Source: Paenibacillus pinihumi DSM 23905 = JCM 16419 | Lineage (GTDB): Bacteria > Bacillota > Bacilli > Paenibacillales > Paenibacillaceae | Length of the DNA: 64,000 bases | Reading direction: 5' to 3' | Assembly: GCF_000422505.1 (NCBI RefSeq) | Contig: NZ_KE383865.1 | Span: forward strand, 592,726 to 656,725 | Shown here: in pieces, positions 8,271-15,830 of the stretch | How positions within the stretch are numbered: the first letter of the stretch is position 1 | Layout of the letters: each line of letters starts with the position of its first letter | The notes under the pieces: model-generated | What the model was told of the DNA's origin: nothing | The model's input: the letters and a program-made list of their open reading frames with translations, nothing else | Databases searched by the model: none | Position numbers and translations under genes: made by a program

Positions 8271-9293
8271 ATGCATACAGCGGATATTTATGATATTACG
8301 ATCGTTGGCGGCGGCCCGGCGGGCATGTATGCAGCATTCTATAGCGGCATGAGAGCGATGCGGACCAAACTGATTGATGCCAAGCAGGAATTGGGTGGAT
8401 TCATGCGTACCTACCCGGAGAAGCTGGTGTGGGATGTGGGCGGGGTAGACCCGATTCGTTGCGAGCATTTGATCGATGCCCTCGAGCGGCAAGCTAAGAC
8501 ATTTGACCCCACCATTGTACTCGGCCAGGAAATTGCCCATATGGAACAGGGCGAAGATAAAGTGTTTGTATTAATATCCAAAACGGGCGAACGCCATTAT
8601 ACCCGTACCATATTATTATGTGCCGGCCGGGGCATGACGCAGGTTCAGAAGCTGGATATTGAAGGTGCCAATCGTTATGAAGTGACGAATCTTCACTATA
8701 CGGTGACTGATTTGTCGAGATTCAACAACAAGCGGGTTCTGATCTCTGGCGGTGGGGACTCCGCTGTGGACTGGGCAAATGAAATTGTCGGCCGGGCAAA
8801 AGAAGTCATTGTTGTGCATCGGCGTGATCAATTTACCGCACATGAACTGCCTGTTGCCGAAATGAAAGCATCGGCTGAAGTGATGACTCCATATTACATC
8901 TCCCGCTTGTACGGTGCAGGGGACCGGCTTGAGAGCGTCGAGCTCGCACACTCGGAGACGGGTTTGATTCAGCGGATTGAAGTGGATGAAGTAATTGTGA
9001 GCCACGGATTTGACCGTGATTTTGGCGGCCTGGTAAATTGGCAATTGGACCGGGAAGACTACGGGGTGTCTGTGGATCCGCGAATGCGTACAAGCATGCC
9101 GGGGATATTCGGAGCCGGCGACTTTATTACGTATGGCAGTAAAGTCCGTCTCATTGCAGGCGCCTTTAATGATGCGGTGCTGGCTGTTAACAGTGCGAAG
9201 CTCTACTTGGAACCGGCAGCTTCCGATATGGCTGGTGTCTCTTCTCATAATGCCCGTTTCTTTGATAAAAACAAAGCGATTTTACAGGGTTAA
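8271..9293 (+). CDS. Ferredoxin-NADP reductase-like flavoprotein (YumC/YcgT type)
   Basis: This 340-residue flavoprotein has an N-terminal FAD motif GGGPAG (residues about 12-17), a central NADPH motif GGGDSAVDWANE, and a C-terminal GIFGAGDF FAD signature. It lacks the redox CxxC of thioredoxin reductases, which places it with type 2 ferredoxin-NADP reductases such as Bacillus YumC. It follows the Fur-controlled lipoprotein by two bases and has almost no ribosome site of its own, so it is probably translationally coupled. A role in reducing ferredoxin or releasing iron from the imported siderophore is inferred from this position. Confidence 0.85.
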   Translation: MHTADIYDITIVGGGPAGMYAAFYSGMRAMRTKLIDAKQELGGFMRTYPEKLVWDVGGVDPIRCEHLIDALERQAKTFDPTIVLGQEIAHMEQGEDKVFVLISKTGERHYTRTILLCAGRGMTQVQKLDIEGANRYEVTNLHYTVTDLSRFNNKRVLISGGGDSAVDWANEIVGRAKEVIVVHRRDQFTAHELPVAEMKASAEVMTPYYISRLYGAGDRLESVELAHSETGLIQRIEVDEVIVSHGFDRDFGGLVNWQLDREDYGVSVDPRMRTSMPGIFGAGDFITYGSKVRLIAGAFNDAVLAVNSAKLYLEPAASDMAGVSSHNARFFDKNKAILQG

Positions 9294-9398
9294 TGGAAGA
9301 GAAGCTTAATGGAGCAAATAGCACTTGCGCCAAGCTCTAAGCAATAAGCCGGAATGAGTGAGTTGGAAAAGATGTGCGGGTGCCGGATTGCCGCCGTT

Positions 9399-9438
9399 AA
9401 ACGCTTAACCCTGAATGTTGGGGTTAAGCGTTTTTTTT
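9399..9438 (+). terminator. Terminator of the siderophore unit
   Basis: AAACGCTTAACCC pairs with GGGTTAAGCGTTT around TGAATGTTG-type loop and continues into eight T residues. A textbook intrinsic terminator 105 bases after the reductase stop. Confidence 0.92.
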
Positions 9439-9535
9439 ACGCAAATTAAAGACGGCTTTGCCATTCCGGTATGAGATCCGATACGAACCCATTACAGATG
9501 ATAGGGGTTGATTAGTTCTGCTCATCTACTGGCAA

Positions 9536-9564
9536 TTGACAGATCGTTCAACAATGGCTACAAT
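9536..9564 (+). promoter_or_regulatory. Sigma-A promoter of the zinc GTPase gene
   Basis: TTGACA at 9536-9541 and TACAAT at 9559-9564 are separated by 17 bases. A Zur-box-like sequence begins five bases after the -10 hexamer. Confidence 0.8.
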
Positions 9565-9568
9565 CATT

Positions 9569-9589
9569 AAAGAGTAATTATTACGATTT
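9569..9589 (+). promoter_or_regulatory. Zur box
   Basis: A 21-base site with core GTAATTATTACGA matches the Bacillus Zur consensus at 19 of 21 positions by eye (mismatches at positions 4 and 5). It covers the expected transcription start of the promoter at 9536-9564, so bound Zur would block initiation when zinc is plentiful. Confidence 0.82.
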
Positions 9590-9622
9590 ATTAAAGTTAT
9601 TTTGTAATTTTGACTCCATTTA

Positions 9623-9807
9623 AGAATCAGCGGTTGACCACTGTAAGTAGCTTGAGCGGAGAGAAAGAGGGAGGCTGGAGAAGCGTAGCGTTCGCCTTTG
9701 TTCGCGGATTTCGACCACGTATAGGAGGGATACAGGGAATCCGGGAACAACAGCGATCGGAGTTTCTCGCAGCGTTGCTTCAGCGTTCCGTGTCAACCAC
9801 TGATTCT
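9623..9807. repeat. 185-base element bounded by 16-base inverted repeats
   Basis: AGAATCAGCGGTTGAC at 9623-9638 is the complement of GTCAACCACTGATTCT at 9792-9807 with one mismatch. The interior is GC-richer than its flanks and contains several short direct and inverted words (AGCGTT, GCTTCAGCG). It encodes nothing recognisable. It has the look of a small non-autonomous or REP-like intergenic element, lying in the untranslated leader of the zinc GTPase gene. Copy number cannot be judged from this window. Confidence 0.5.
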
Positions 9808-9856
9808 ATTTTATACGTAATTTTTACTATAAAAATTAATTTTCAAGGAGGCATAT

Positions 9857-11068
9857 ATGAAAACATCTTTAATTCCGGTAACAGTACTAAGCGGATATCT
9901 GGGGGCAGGCAAAACGACGGTACTCAATCATGTGCTGCATAACCGGCAGGGACTTAAGGTTGCAGTCATCGTCAATGATTTGAGCGAAGTCAATATCGAT
10001 GCGGAGATGGTCAAAACCGGGGGCGGCTTGTCACGGACAGAGGAGAAGCTTGTTGAAATGTCCAATGGCTGTATTTGCTGCACACTGCGCGAGGACTTGC
10101 TCAGAGAGGTGGAGCAGCTTGCCAGGGACGGGCGCTTTGATTATATCCTGATCGAATCCACGGGCGTTGGAGAACCTGTTCCAGTCGCGCAAACCTTCAC
10201 GTATCTGGATGAAGAGCATCATATCGATTTATCCAAGCTGTGCCGCCTTGATTGCATGGTGACTGTTGTCGATGCCAATCGCTTCTGGCACGATTATGCC
10301 TCGGGTGAGACGCTGCTGGACCGCCAGCAGGCCACAGGGGAAGAGGATACGCGGGATGTGGTGGACTTGCTCGTCGATCAGATTGAGTTTTGCGATGTGC
10401 TGCTATTGAACAAATGCGATCTGGTCAGCGAGGAGGAATTGCTCCGGCTGGAGAAGGTGCTGCGCAAGCTGCAGCCGCGGGCCAGATTGCTTCGTATTCA
10501 GCATGGCCAGGTTGATCCGGCTCAAATTTTGAACACCGGATTGTTTGATTTTGAGGAGGCCAGCAGGGCGGCCGCATGGACAGAAGAGCTGAACAAGCCT
10601 GTGCATACCCCGGAGACTGAGGAGTATGGCGTCAGTTCCTTCGTATACGAACGGATGAAGCCGTTCCATCCGCAGCGGCTGATGGATTGGATGGAGGAAT
10701 GGCCGGAGGAAGTCGTCCGGGCGAAAGGAATGGTATGGCTTGCCTCCCGCAACAGTATCGCCCAGAGCTTGAGCCAGGCCGGTCCGTCGATCCGTTTTGG
10801 TCCCGCAGGCTACTGGATGGCTGCTTTGCCGGAGGAGGAACAGCAGGCTGTGCTGGCTGAGGAGCCGGGGCTGCTGGAGAGCTGGGATGACCAGTATGGA
10901 GACCGGTTGAACAAAATTGTATTTATCGGCGTGGGGATGAATCAAAGCGAAATCAGGGATTCACTTGACCGCTGTCTGCTCGCAGAGGATGAGCTGCACA
11001 TGGATTGGCAGGAGATGGACGATCCGTTCCCTAATGTGGCGGAAGGGCAGGAGGAGCTGGTACAATAA
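9857..11068 (+). CDS. zagA: Zur-regulated zinc metallochaperone GTPase (ZagA/YciC, COG0523)
   Basis: The 403-residue protein has Walker A GYLGAGKTT (about residues 12-20), the metal-binding GCICC motif within NGCICCTLRED (about 70-80), Walker B-like ESTGVGEP, guanine-specificity NKCD and a C-terminal CobW domain. These define COG0523 metallochaperone GTPases. The close match in length and order to Bacillus YciC/ZagA, which delivers zinc to folate-pathway enzyme FolE under zinc starvation, and the Zur box at the promoter support the same role. AAGGAGG precedes the ATG. Acidic C-terminal tail. Confidence 0.92.
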   Translation: MKTSLIPVTVLSGYLGAGKTTVLNHVLHNRQGLKVAVIVNDLSEVNIDAEMVKTGGGLSRTEEKLVEMSNGCICCTLREDLLREVEQLARDGRFDYILIESTGVGEPVPVAQTFTYLDEEHHIDLSKLCRLDCMVTVVDANRFWHDYASGETLLDRQQATGEEDTRDVVDLLVDQIEFCDVLLLNKCDLVSEEELLRLEKVLRKLQPRARLLRIQHGQVDPAQILNTGLFDFEEASRAAAWTEELNKPVHTPETEEYGVSSFVYERMKPFHPQRLMDWMEEWPEEVVRAKGMVWLASRNSIAQSLSQAGPSIRFGPAGYWMAALPEEEQQAVLAEEPGLLESWDDQYGDRLNKIVFIGVGMNQSEIRDSLDRCLLAEDELHMDWQEMDDPFPNVAEGQEELVQ

Positions 11069-11153
11069 TTAGCCGCGCGAAACAGGCTGCATCCTTTAAG
11101 ACTTGCTTACAGGTATAAGAAGGGAGGGGGATACCGCTTTCTGCGGATTACGT

Positions 11154-11199
11154 AAAAAAGCTGGATCAGCCGCTTAACCTGCGGACAATCCAGCTTTTT
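11154..11199. terminator. Bidirectional terminator between zagA and nrdF
   Basis: AAAAAAGCTGGAT pairs with ATCCAGCTTTTT, with an extra inner CCGC/GCGG helix. A-run on the left and T-run on the right let it serve both converging genes. Confidence 0.88.
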
Positions 11200-11215
11200 C
11201 ATTTTTATTATAAAA

Positions 11216-12166
11216 TTAAAATACAAAGTCCTCATCGCGCAGCGGCTCAACATTGGTTGTGCGCACGTAGCCATTGCCCTTTTTGGAGAAGAAGTCATGC
11301 TGCTTCGTCTGGGTGCTGAGTCCGTTGATAACAATCGGGTTAACTTCCTCTTCAGGGAAGATCGGCTCGAGACCCAGATTCATCAGTGCTTTGTTGGCGT
11401 TGTAACGGACGAACTTTTGCACCTCTTCGGTCATGCCGATTCCAGTATAGAGCTGCTCGGTATAGCGCTCCTCGTTCTCATGCAGTGTATTCAACAGCTC
11501 CATCAGCTCGTTTACCGCAGCCTTGCGCTCTTCTTCAGGCAGCTCCTGGAGCTTCTCCTGCGCGAGTACGCCGACGTATACGCCGTGAATGCTCTCGTCC
11601 CGCAAGATCAGGTCGATAATCTCGCCGCTGCTTGTCATTTTGCCAAGGCCCGCCAGGTAGAGCGGGTAGAAGAAACCGCTGTAGAACAGGTAGCTTTCCA
11701 GCAGCACGGAGGCGCCCATAGCCATGTACAAATCTTTGGTTGTTTCAATATTTTTATAGTAACGGGAGATGATATCGGCTTTCTTCTGCAGGTACGGATT
11801 AAGCTCCACCCAGCGGAATACTTCATCAATCTCTTCCGTAGTAGCCAATGTTGTGAAAATACTGCTGTAGGATTTGGCATGGATTTGCTCCATCATCCCC
11901 ATGAATGCCAGCACCGCTTTGCGCTGCAAGCCCTCGACATGCTCCATAATTTTCGGCATTCCGATGCCGCCCTGAACGGTATCCAGCAGAGTCAGACCGC
12001 CGAGCACCTTCATATATAAGTCGCGTTCCGTATCGTTCAATTCAATCCAGGACATCTTGTCATCCGAGAGCGGAATCTCCTCATCTGTCCAGAATTGCAT
12101 AATATTTTGGTTCCAGAACATGCTTGTATAATCGTCGTCCGGACGATTCCAGTTAACGGCTTTCAT
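11216..12166 (-). CDS. nrdF: Class Ib ribonucleotide reductase, beta (radical) subunit
   Basis: The ATG at 12166 follows GGAAGGGAAGGA; the longer frame upstream is not needed. The 316-residue protein carries the di-metal ligands and radical tyrosine region in MEQIHAKSYSSIF (about residues 95-107), the ESYLFYSGF helix and RDESIHGVYVG. NrdF holds the manganese or iron cofactor whose tyrosyl radical starts deoxyribonucleotide synthesis with NrdE; NrdI supplies oxidant for Mn loading. It is separated from nrdE by 288 bases with two hairpins, and TGCTACAAT at 12274-12282 could be an extended -10 for its own promoter. Confidence 0.95.
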   Translation of the reverse strand: MKAVNWNRPDDDYTSMFWNQNIMQFWTDEEIPLSDDKMSWIELNDTERDLYMKVLGGLTLLDTVQGGIGMPKIMEHVEGLQRKAVLAFMGMMEQIHAKSYSSIFTTLATTEEIDEVFRWVELNPYLQKKADIISRYYKNIETTKDLYMAMGASVLLESYLFYSGFFYPLYLAGLGKMTSSGEIIDLILRDESIHGVYVGVLAQEKLQELPEEERKAAVNELMELLNTLHENEERYTEQLYTGIGMTEEVQKFVRYNANKALMNLGLEPIFPEEEVNPIVINGLSTQTKQHDFFSKKGNGYVRTTNVEPLRDEDFVF

Positions 12167-12298
12167 TAAATTCCTTCCCTTCCTGTGCGCATCGCGGCCA
12201 CGGCTTTCATTGCAAGCAAACGTGGGTTGATTCTGCTGATACATTTATAAAGAAAATAAGATTCATGCGTCTTATTGTAGCATTCAGATAACATAGCG

Positions 12299-12329
12299 AA
12301 GGAATTTAACCTGTTCAGTTAAATTCCTT
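12299..12329. terminator. Hairpin in the nrdE-nrdF gap (nrdF side)
   Basis: AAGGAATTTAAC pairs exactly with GTTAAATTCCTT around a seven-base loop. No T run follows on the minus strand, so it may stabilise or process the transcript rather than end it. Confidence 0.5.
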
Positions 12330-12374
12330 CAACAAAGTGGTTCATTGCCTCATTATATGCGAAGTGAAACGAAA

Positions 12375-12402
12375 GCAGCCGCCATCAGAAGACGGCGGCT
12401 GC
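12375..12402 (-). terminator. GC-rich hairpin downstream of nrdE
   Basis: GCAGCCGCC pairs with GGCGGCTGC around a ten-base loop, 53 bases after the nrdE stop on the minus strand; CTTTCGTTTC follows. It could act as a partial terminator that lowers nrdF relative to nrdI-nrdE. Confidence 0.55.
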
Positions 12403-12454
12403 CGTTTACACTAGTGCTTTCATACATGGTCTCCGCAAGAAATGCATGCTCTGT

Positions 12455-14539
12455 TTACACTGCGCAGCTAATGCATTCCTCGACGCTCAGACGGTTGGTA
12501 CGTGTATAGTACAGGGATTTCAATCCCAGCTTGGCTGCATACAGGTAGTAACGGGCCAATTCACGGGTTGTTACGTTGCTGTTCACGTGAAGCACTGTCG
12601 AGATACCCTGGTCAATATGGGTCTGGATTTCGGCAATCAGCTCCAGCACCTTGAACTGGTCGGTCTGATAAGCCGACTTATAGAAGAAGAAGTTCTCCTT
12701 CGACAGGTATGGCATCGGATAGTAGGTCGTTGAGTTCGCATAGGTGCGTGTCTCAATTTGCTCTACGATTGGCATTACGCTGGAAGTTGCATTTTGAATG
12801 TAAGAAATGCTTTGTGTTGGCGCGATCGCCAGACGGTAAGCATGATACAAGCCGTGTTTGCGCACATCTTCCTTAAGCTTCTTCCAATCTGCAGAAGTCG
12901 GGATGGCAATCCCTTCGAACAGTTCCTTCACCTTGTCTGTGGCAGGTGTGTAGTCGATGTTCTCATAACGCTCAAAGTAGGTACCCTTCGCATATTCGGA
13001 ACGCTCAAAGTCATGGAAGACAATGCCGCGCTCGCGGGCGATTTCCATACTCTTCTCCAGGGAGTGGAAGTTCATCATCATGAAGAATGTACGTGCAAAA
13101 TCCTTCGCTTCATTGCTGTCATAAGCAATCAGGTTTTTCGCCAGATAACCGTGCAGGTTCATGGCGCCAAGTCCGACCGAGTGGAGCTGCTCATTCGCTT
13201 TGACAATACCCGGAGCATTAGCCACGCGAGTCATGTCGCTCACTGCAGTCAGCGCCGTCATTCCTTCATGGACAGATTCTTTGATTTTCTTCGTATCCAT
13301 GACGTTGGCAATGTTCAAGGATGCGAGGTTGCAGCTGATATCACGGCGGATAACATCCTCTTGACCGTAATCATTGATTTCGGATGTCTCCTGCAATTGG
13401 TAAATTTCCGTACACAGGTTGGACATCTTGATTGTACCGATATCCTTGAGCGCATGGAAACGGTTGGCGTTGCTGCGGTTCATAATATATGGGTAGCCGG
13501 ATTCAAGCTGAATCGTGGCGATCTTCGTCAGCATATCACGAGCGCTCATGATGACTTTCTTCTTGACCTTGTCATTGGCGAGCAGTTCGTCATACATTTC
13601 ATCCATATCCATATCATCCATATGGCTGCCGTAGGCGTCATACACGGAGAATGGGGCAAATACGTGCAGCGGCTGATTCTGTTCAGCCAGCTGGTAGAAT
13701 TTATCCGGTACAATCAGACCGATCGAAAGCGTCTTGATACGGCTTTTTTCATCGGCATTAATTTTCTTGCTGTCCAGGAATTCGAGAATATCCCAGCCGA
13801 ATACGTTGTAGTAAGCGGCACCGGAGCCTTTGCGCTGTCCCATTTGATCTGCGTAGGAGAATGCATCCTCCATCAGTTTCAGAACAGGGATAATACCTTT
13901 GGCTGCTCCTTCAACGCCTTTGATCGGTTCACCGCGTCCGCGCAGCTTGGACAGGTTGACGGCAACACCGCCCCCAATCTTCGAGAGCTGCATGCAGGTG
14001 GACAGGTTGTAGTTGATCGAATTCAGCGCATCGTCCATTTCCAGCAGGAAGCAGGAGACCATCTCGCCGCGGCGGCTCTTGCCGGCATTGAGGAAGGTTG
14101 GGGTGGCAGGCTGTACGCGCTGCTCCATCATCGCTGTAGTCAGTTCACGGGCTGTTGCTGCGCTGCCGCCTGCCAGATGCAGGGCTACCATCGCGACCCG
14201 GTCCGGATAATGCTCCAGCAACTGTGAGCGGTCATTGGTACGCATCGCATAGTCCGTGTAGAACTTCGAAGCCGCCATGTAGGACTGGAATTCAAAGCCG
14301 AAGCTGTGGGCCAGGCGGATAACCTCTTCCACCTCTTCATGCGTATATTGCTCATACACGTTCTCATAAAACTGATTCTCGATCAGGTAGTTCATCCGCT
14401 CGGTAATACTGTCGAACATCACAGTCTTGGTCTGGATATCCTCCATAAATGCTTTTACCGCTTCTTTATCTTTATCGAGTTGGAAAAATCCGTCCTCGTC
14501 TCTACGCATTAGCTGGTTGTTCAATTCAACATGCAGCAA
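12455..14539 (-). CDS. nrdE: Class Ib ribonucleotide reductase, alpha (catalytic) subunit
   Basis: This 694-residue protein has the catalytic cysteines in order: MVSCFLL (first redox Cys), NLCTEI (thiyl Cys with Asn and Glu), SCNLASL (second redox Cys), and a C-terminal ECISC pair that is re-reduced by NrdH or thioredoxin. The absent N-terminal ATP cone is typical of class Ib. The TTG start at 14539 has GAGGTGAG five bases upstream and overlaps the end of nrdI by 14 bases, so translation is coupled. Confidence 0.95.
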   Translation of the reverse strand: MLHVELNNQLMRRDEDGFFQLDKDKEAVKAFMEDIQTKTVMFDSITERMNYLIENQFYENVYEQYTHEEVEEVIRLAHSFGFEFQSYMAASKFYTDYAMRTNDRSQLLEHYPDRVAMVALHLAGGSAATARELTTAMMEQRVQPATPTFLNAGKSRRGEMVSCFLLEMDDALNSINYNLSTCMQLSKIGGGVAVNLSKLRGRGEPIKGVEGAAKGIIPVLKLMEDAFSYADQMGQRKGSGAAYYNVFGWDILEFLDSKKINADEKSRIKTLSIGLIVPDKFYQLAEQNQPLHVFAPFSVYDAYGSHMDDMDMDEMYDELLANDKVKKKVIMSARDMLTKIATIQLESGYPYIMNRSNANRFHALKDIGTIKMSNLCTEIYQLQETSEINDYGQEDVIRRDISCNLASLNIANVMDTKKIKESVHEGMTALTAVSDMTRVANAPGIVKANEQLHSVGLGAMNLHGYLAKNLIAYDSNEAKDFARTFFMMMNFHSLEKSMEIARERGIVFHDFERSEYAKGTYFERYENIDYTPATDKVKELFEGIAIPTSADWKKLKEDVRKHGLYHAYRLAIAPTQSISYIQNATSSVMPIVEQIETRTYANSTTYYPMPYLSKENFFFYKSAYQTDQFKVLELIAEIQTHIDQGISTVLHVNSNVTTRELARYYLYAAKLGLKSLYYTRTNRLSVEECISCAV

Positions 14540-14894
14540 GTGCGCTCACCTCTTTCTCGAATCTCTTTACATCCTCTATCGAGCCTGACAGCTCAAACTT
14601 GGTCAACACCGGCACGCCATAGCGCTCCGAGATGGAATCCGCGCTTTTGCCGAAGCTTGCACCCCAGTTGCGGTTGCCGCTCGCGGACACACCCACCAGA
14701 TACCGGAAGTTATGGCGCAGAAAATGATTGACCTTCTCCGGAATTTGTCCGAATCCGGTCGTATATGTAATTAATACAAAAGGTTCCTCTATATGCATGC
14801 TTTCACTCAGCTGCACAGCGCGCATTCCAAGCTTCTCTACAAATCTTCTAACATTCCCGGTCTTTGAATCGTATACAACCAGCATTGATTTCAC
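14526..14894 (-). CDS. nrdI: NrdI, flavodoxin-like partner of class Ib reductase
   Basis: The 122-residue protein has the FMN phosphate loop DSKTGNVRRF (residues about 9-18), the TYTTGFGQIP loop near residue 45 and the SGNRNWGASF motif near 73 that are typical of NrdI. It generates superoxide or peroxide to assemble the dimanganese tyrosyl cofactor of NrdF. First gene of the nrdI-nrdE-nrdF cluster; a GGAG-type ribosome site (AGAGGAGTGA) precedes the ATG. Control by NrdR boxes upstream is likely. Confidence 0.93.
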   Translation of the reverse strand: MKSMLVVYDSKTGNVRRFVEKLGMRAVQLSESMHIEEPFVLITYTTGFGQIPEKVNHFLRHNFRYLVGVSASGNRNWGASFGKSADSISERYGVPVLTKFELSGSIEDVKRFEKEVSALAAC

Positions 14895-15005
14895 TCCTCT
14901 ATGATTAAAATATAAGAGGCACGGGCCGCGAGCCCATACGCTGCTTACATTTATCCGTCAGGCCCTTTTCACATCATGGAGTGAAACAAGCCTGTGCACG
15001 ATCAG

Positions 15006-15052
15006 TCACTAGATATTGAAGACAATAATCAATTTATATCAATATATAGTGA
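15006..15052 (-). promoter_or_regulatory. Pair of NrdR boxes upstream of nrdI
   Basis: TCACTAGATATTGAAG at 15006-15021 and TATCAATATATAGTGA at 15037-15052 match the 16-base NrdR palindrome ACACTATATATAGTGT at 10 and 11 positions. Their starts are 31 bases apart, three helical turns, as in known NrdR operators. They lie 112-158 bases before the nrdI start. Confidence 0.7.
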
Positions 15053-15291
15053 TTGTCAAGAGAACAATGCAAAGTTTGCCCGTTTGTCCTTACTTTCGGT
15101 ACAAGTGTTGATTTTGTGTCATTTTTGACATTCGGCGGGCAAAGGACACGGGTCTAAAGAGAGAGTTTTGGGTCCGCGAAGAGGAAGCTTATTTTGCTAG
15201 GCTGATATAGGGTGCTGTTACATTATAGAGGTCCAAAGAGGCTGCTGCAAGAGTCATTATTCTGCTTGTCCGGTATTGACAAAACGAAAAA

Positions 15292-15331
15292 AGAGGCTCC
15301 TTCGTGCAGTGGCGCTGCCTGAAGGAGCCTC
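15292..15331 (-). terminator. Terminator downstream of the fumC transcript
   Basis: AAGAGGCTCCTTC pairs with GAAGGAGCCTCTT around a GC-rich loop; on the minus strand it is followed by a T run (AAAAAA on the plus strand at about 15287-15292). It ends transcription coming from fumC and the small gene after it. Confidence 0.82.
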
Positions 15332-15479
15332 TTGCAGTCATGTCAAAAAAATAATTGCCTGCACCCCAAGATCTTGTATCAGCGGTTAGCAACTAGGGGA
15401 GAGGCCTAACCCCAACATATAGATTCCAATCATACCAGCATGCGAACGAACGCACAAGGGGGAAGATTACAGGATAACG

Positions 15480-15821
15480 TTACCAGCGCTCCTCGGAAAA
15501 AGCCAGATCAGCAAACTGTCTGGAGCCGATCGTCCCTGTCGCCTCCAGGGAGATGCCGTCAAGCAGTCCTGTGCAATGGTAATCAATCCGGCAGCCGTCC
15601 CTGCCCGCCTGTCTGGCCTGATCATCGGCCAGGCTGCGGATCGCCTCAAGCAGCCGCTCATATTCGTCCCTGCCGGACAGATAGGTCAGGCAAATGCTCG
15701 CTTGCAGCGTGACGCGGCTGTCGCCTTCATGAAGCACAGCGGTTGTAGCTGCCCAATCATCCGTGCCGCTCTCATGTCGAAAGCCATATAAATTTGTTGA
15801 TAAAAGTTGTGCATACCACAT
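15480..15821 (-). CDS. Conserved-looking small protein of unknown function, downstream of fumC
   Basis: The 113-residue protein is soluble and mildly acidic, with no signal peptide. It starts nine bases after the fumC stop and so is in the same transcript. It has patterns suggesting an alpha/beta fold (RVTLQASICLTYLSG, YERLLEAIRSLADDQARQAG) and two cysteines in the C-terminal half (GCRIDYHC). I do not recognise the family. Being co-transcribed with a Fur-boxed fumC, it may be iron-responsive; that is inference only. Confidence 0.6.
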   Translation of the reverse strand: MWYAQLLSTNLYGFRHESGTDDWAATTAVLHEGDSRVTLQASICLTYLSGRDEYERLLEAIRSLADDQARQAGRDGCRIDYHCTGLLDGISLEATGTIGSRQFADLAFSEERW

Positions 15822-15830
15822 CCTAAAGAC

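Larger units (their letters stand above)
9294..9856. other. Intergenic region with terminator, Zur promoter and a long leader
   Basis: This 563-base stretch contains the terminator at 9399-9438, the promoter and Zur box at 9536-9589, and then about 270 bases of leader before the GTPase gene. Most of the leader is the 185-base inverted-repeat-bounded element at 9623-9807. The open frame 9610-9942 through it has no ribosome site and no recognisable protein. Confidence 0.6.
14895..15479. other. Intergenic region upstream of nrdI
   Basis: The stretch holds the NrdR box pair and, further on, the terminator at 15292-15331. A GGTTAG/CTAACC hairpin lies at about 15383-15410. No credible gene is seen; the 67-codon frame at 15189-15392 covers the terminator. 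Confidence 0.45.

Noticed and set aside
9610-9942. Plus-strand frame of 110 codons through the zagA leader
   Set aside because: It has no ribosome site and runs into zagA in another frame; the 185-base element explains it.
12758-14227. A 489-codon open frame on the plus strand opposite nrdE
   Set aside because: It is antisense to a fully conserved nrdE, has no ribosome site and shows no protein-like pattern; it reflects codon bias of nrdE.
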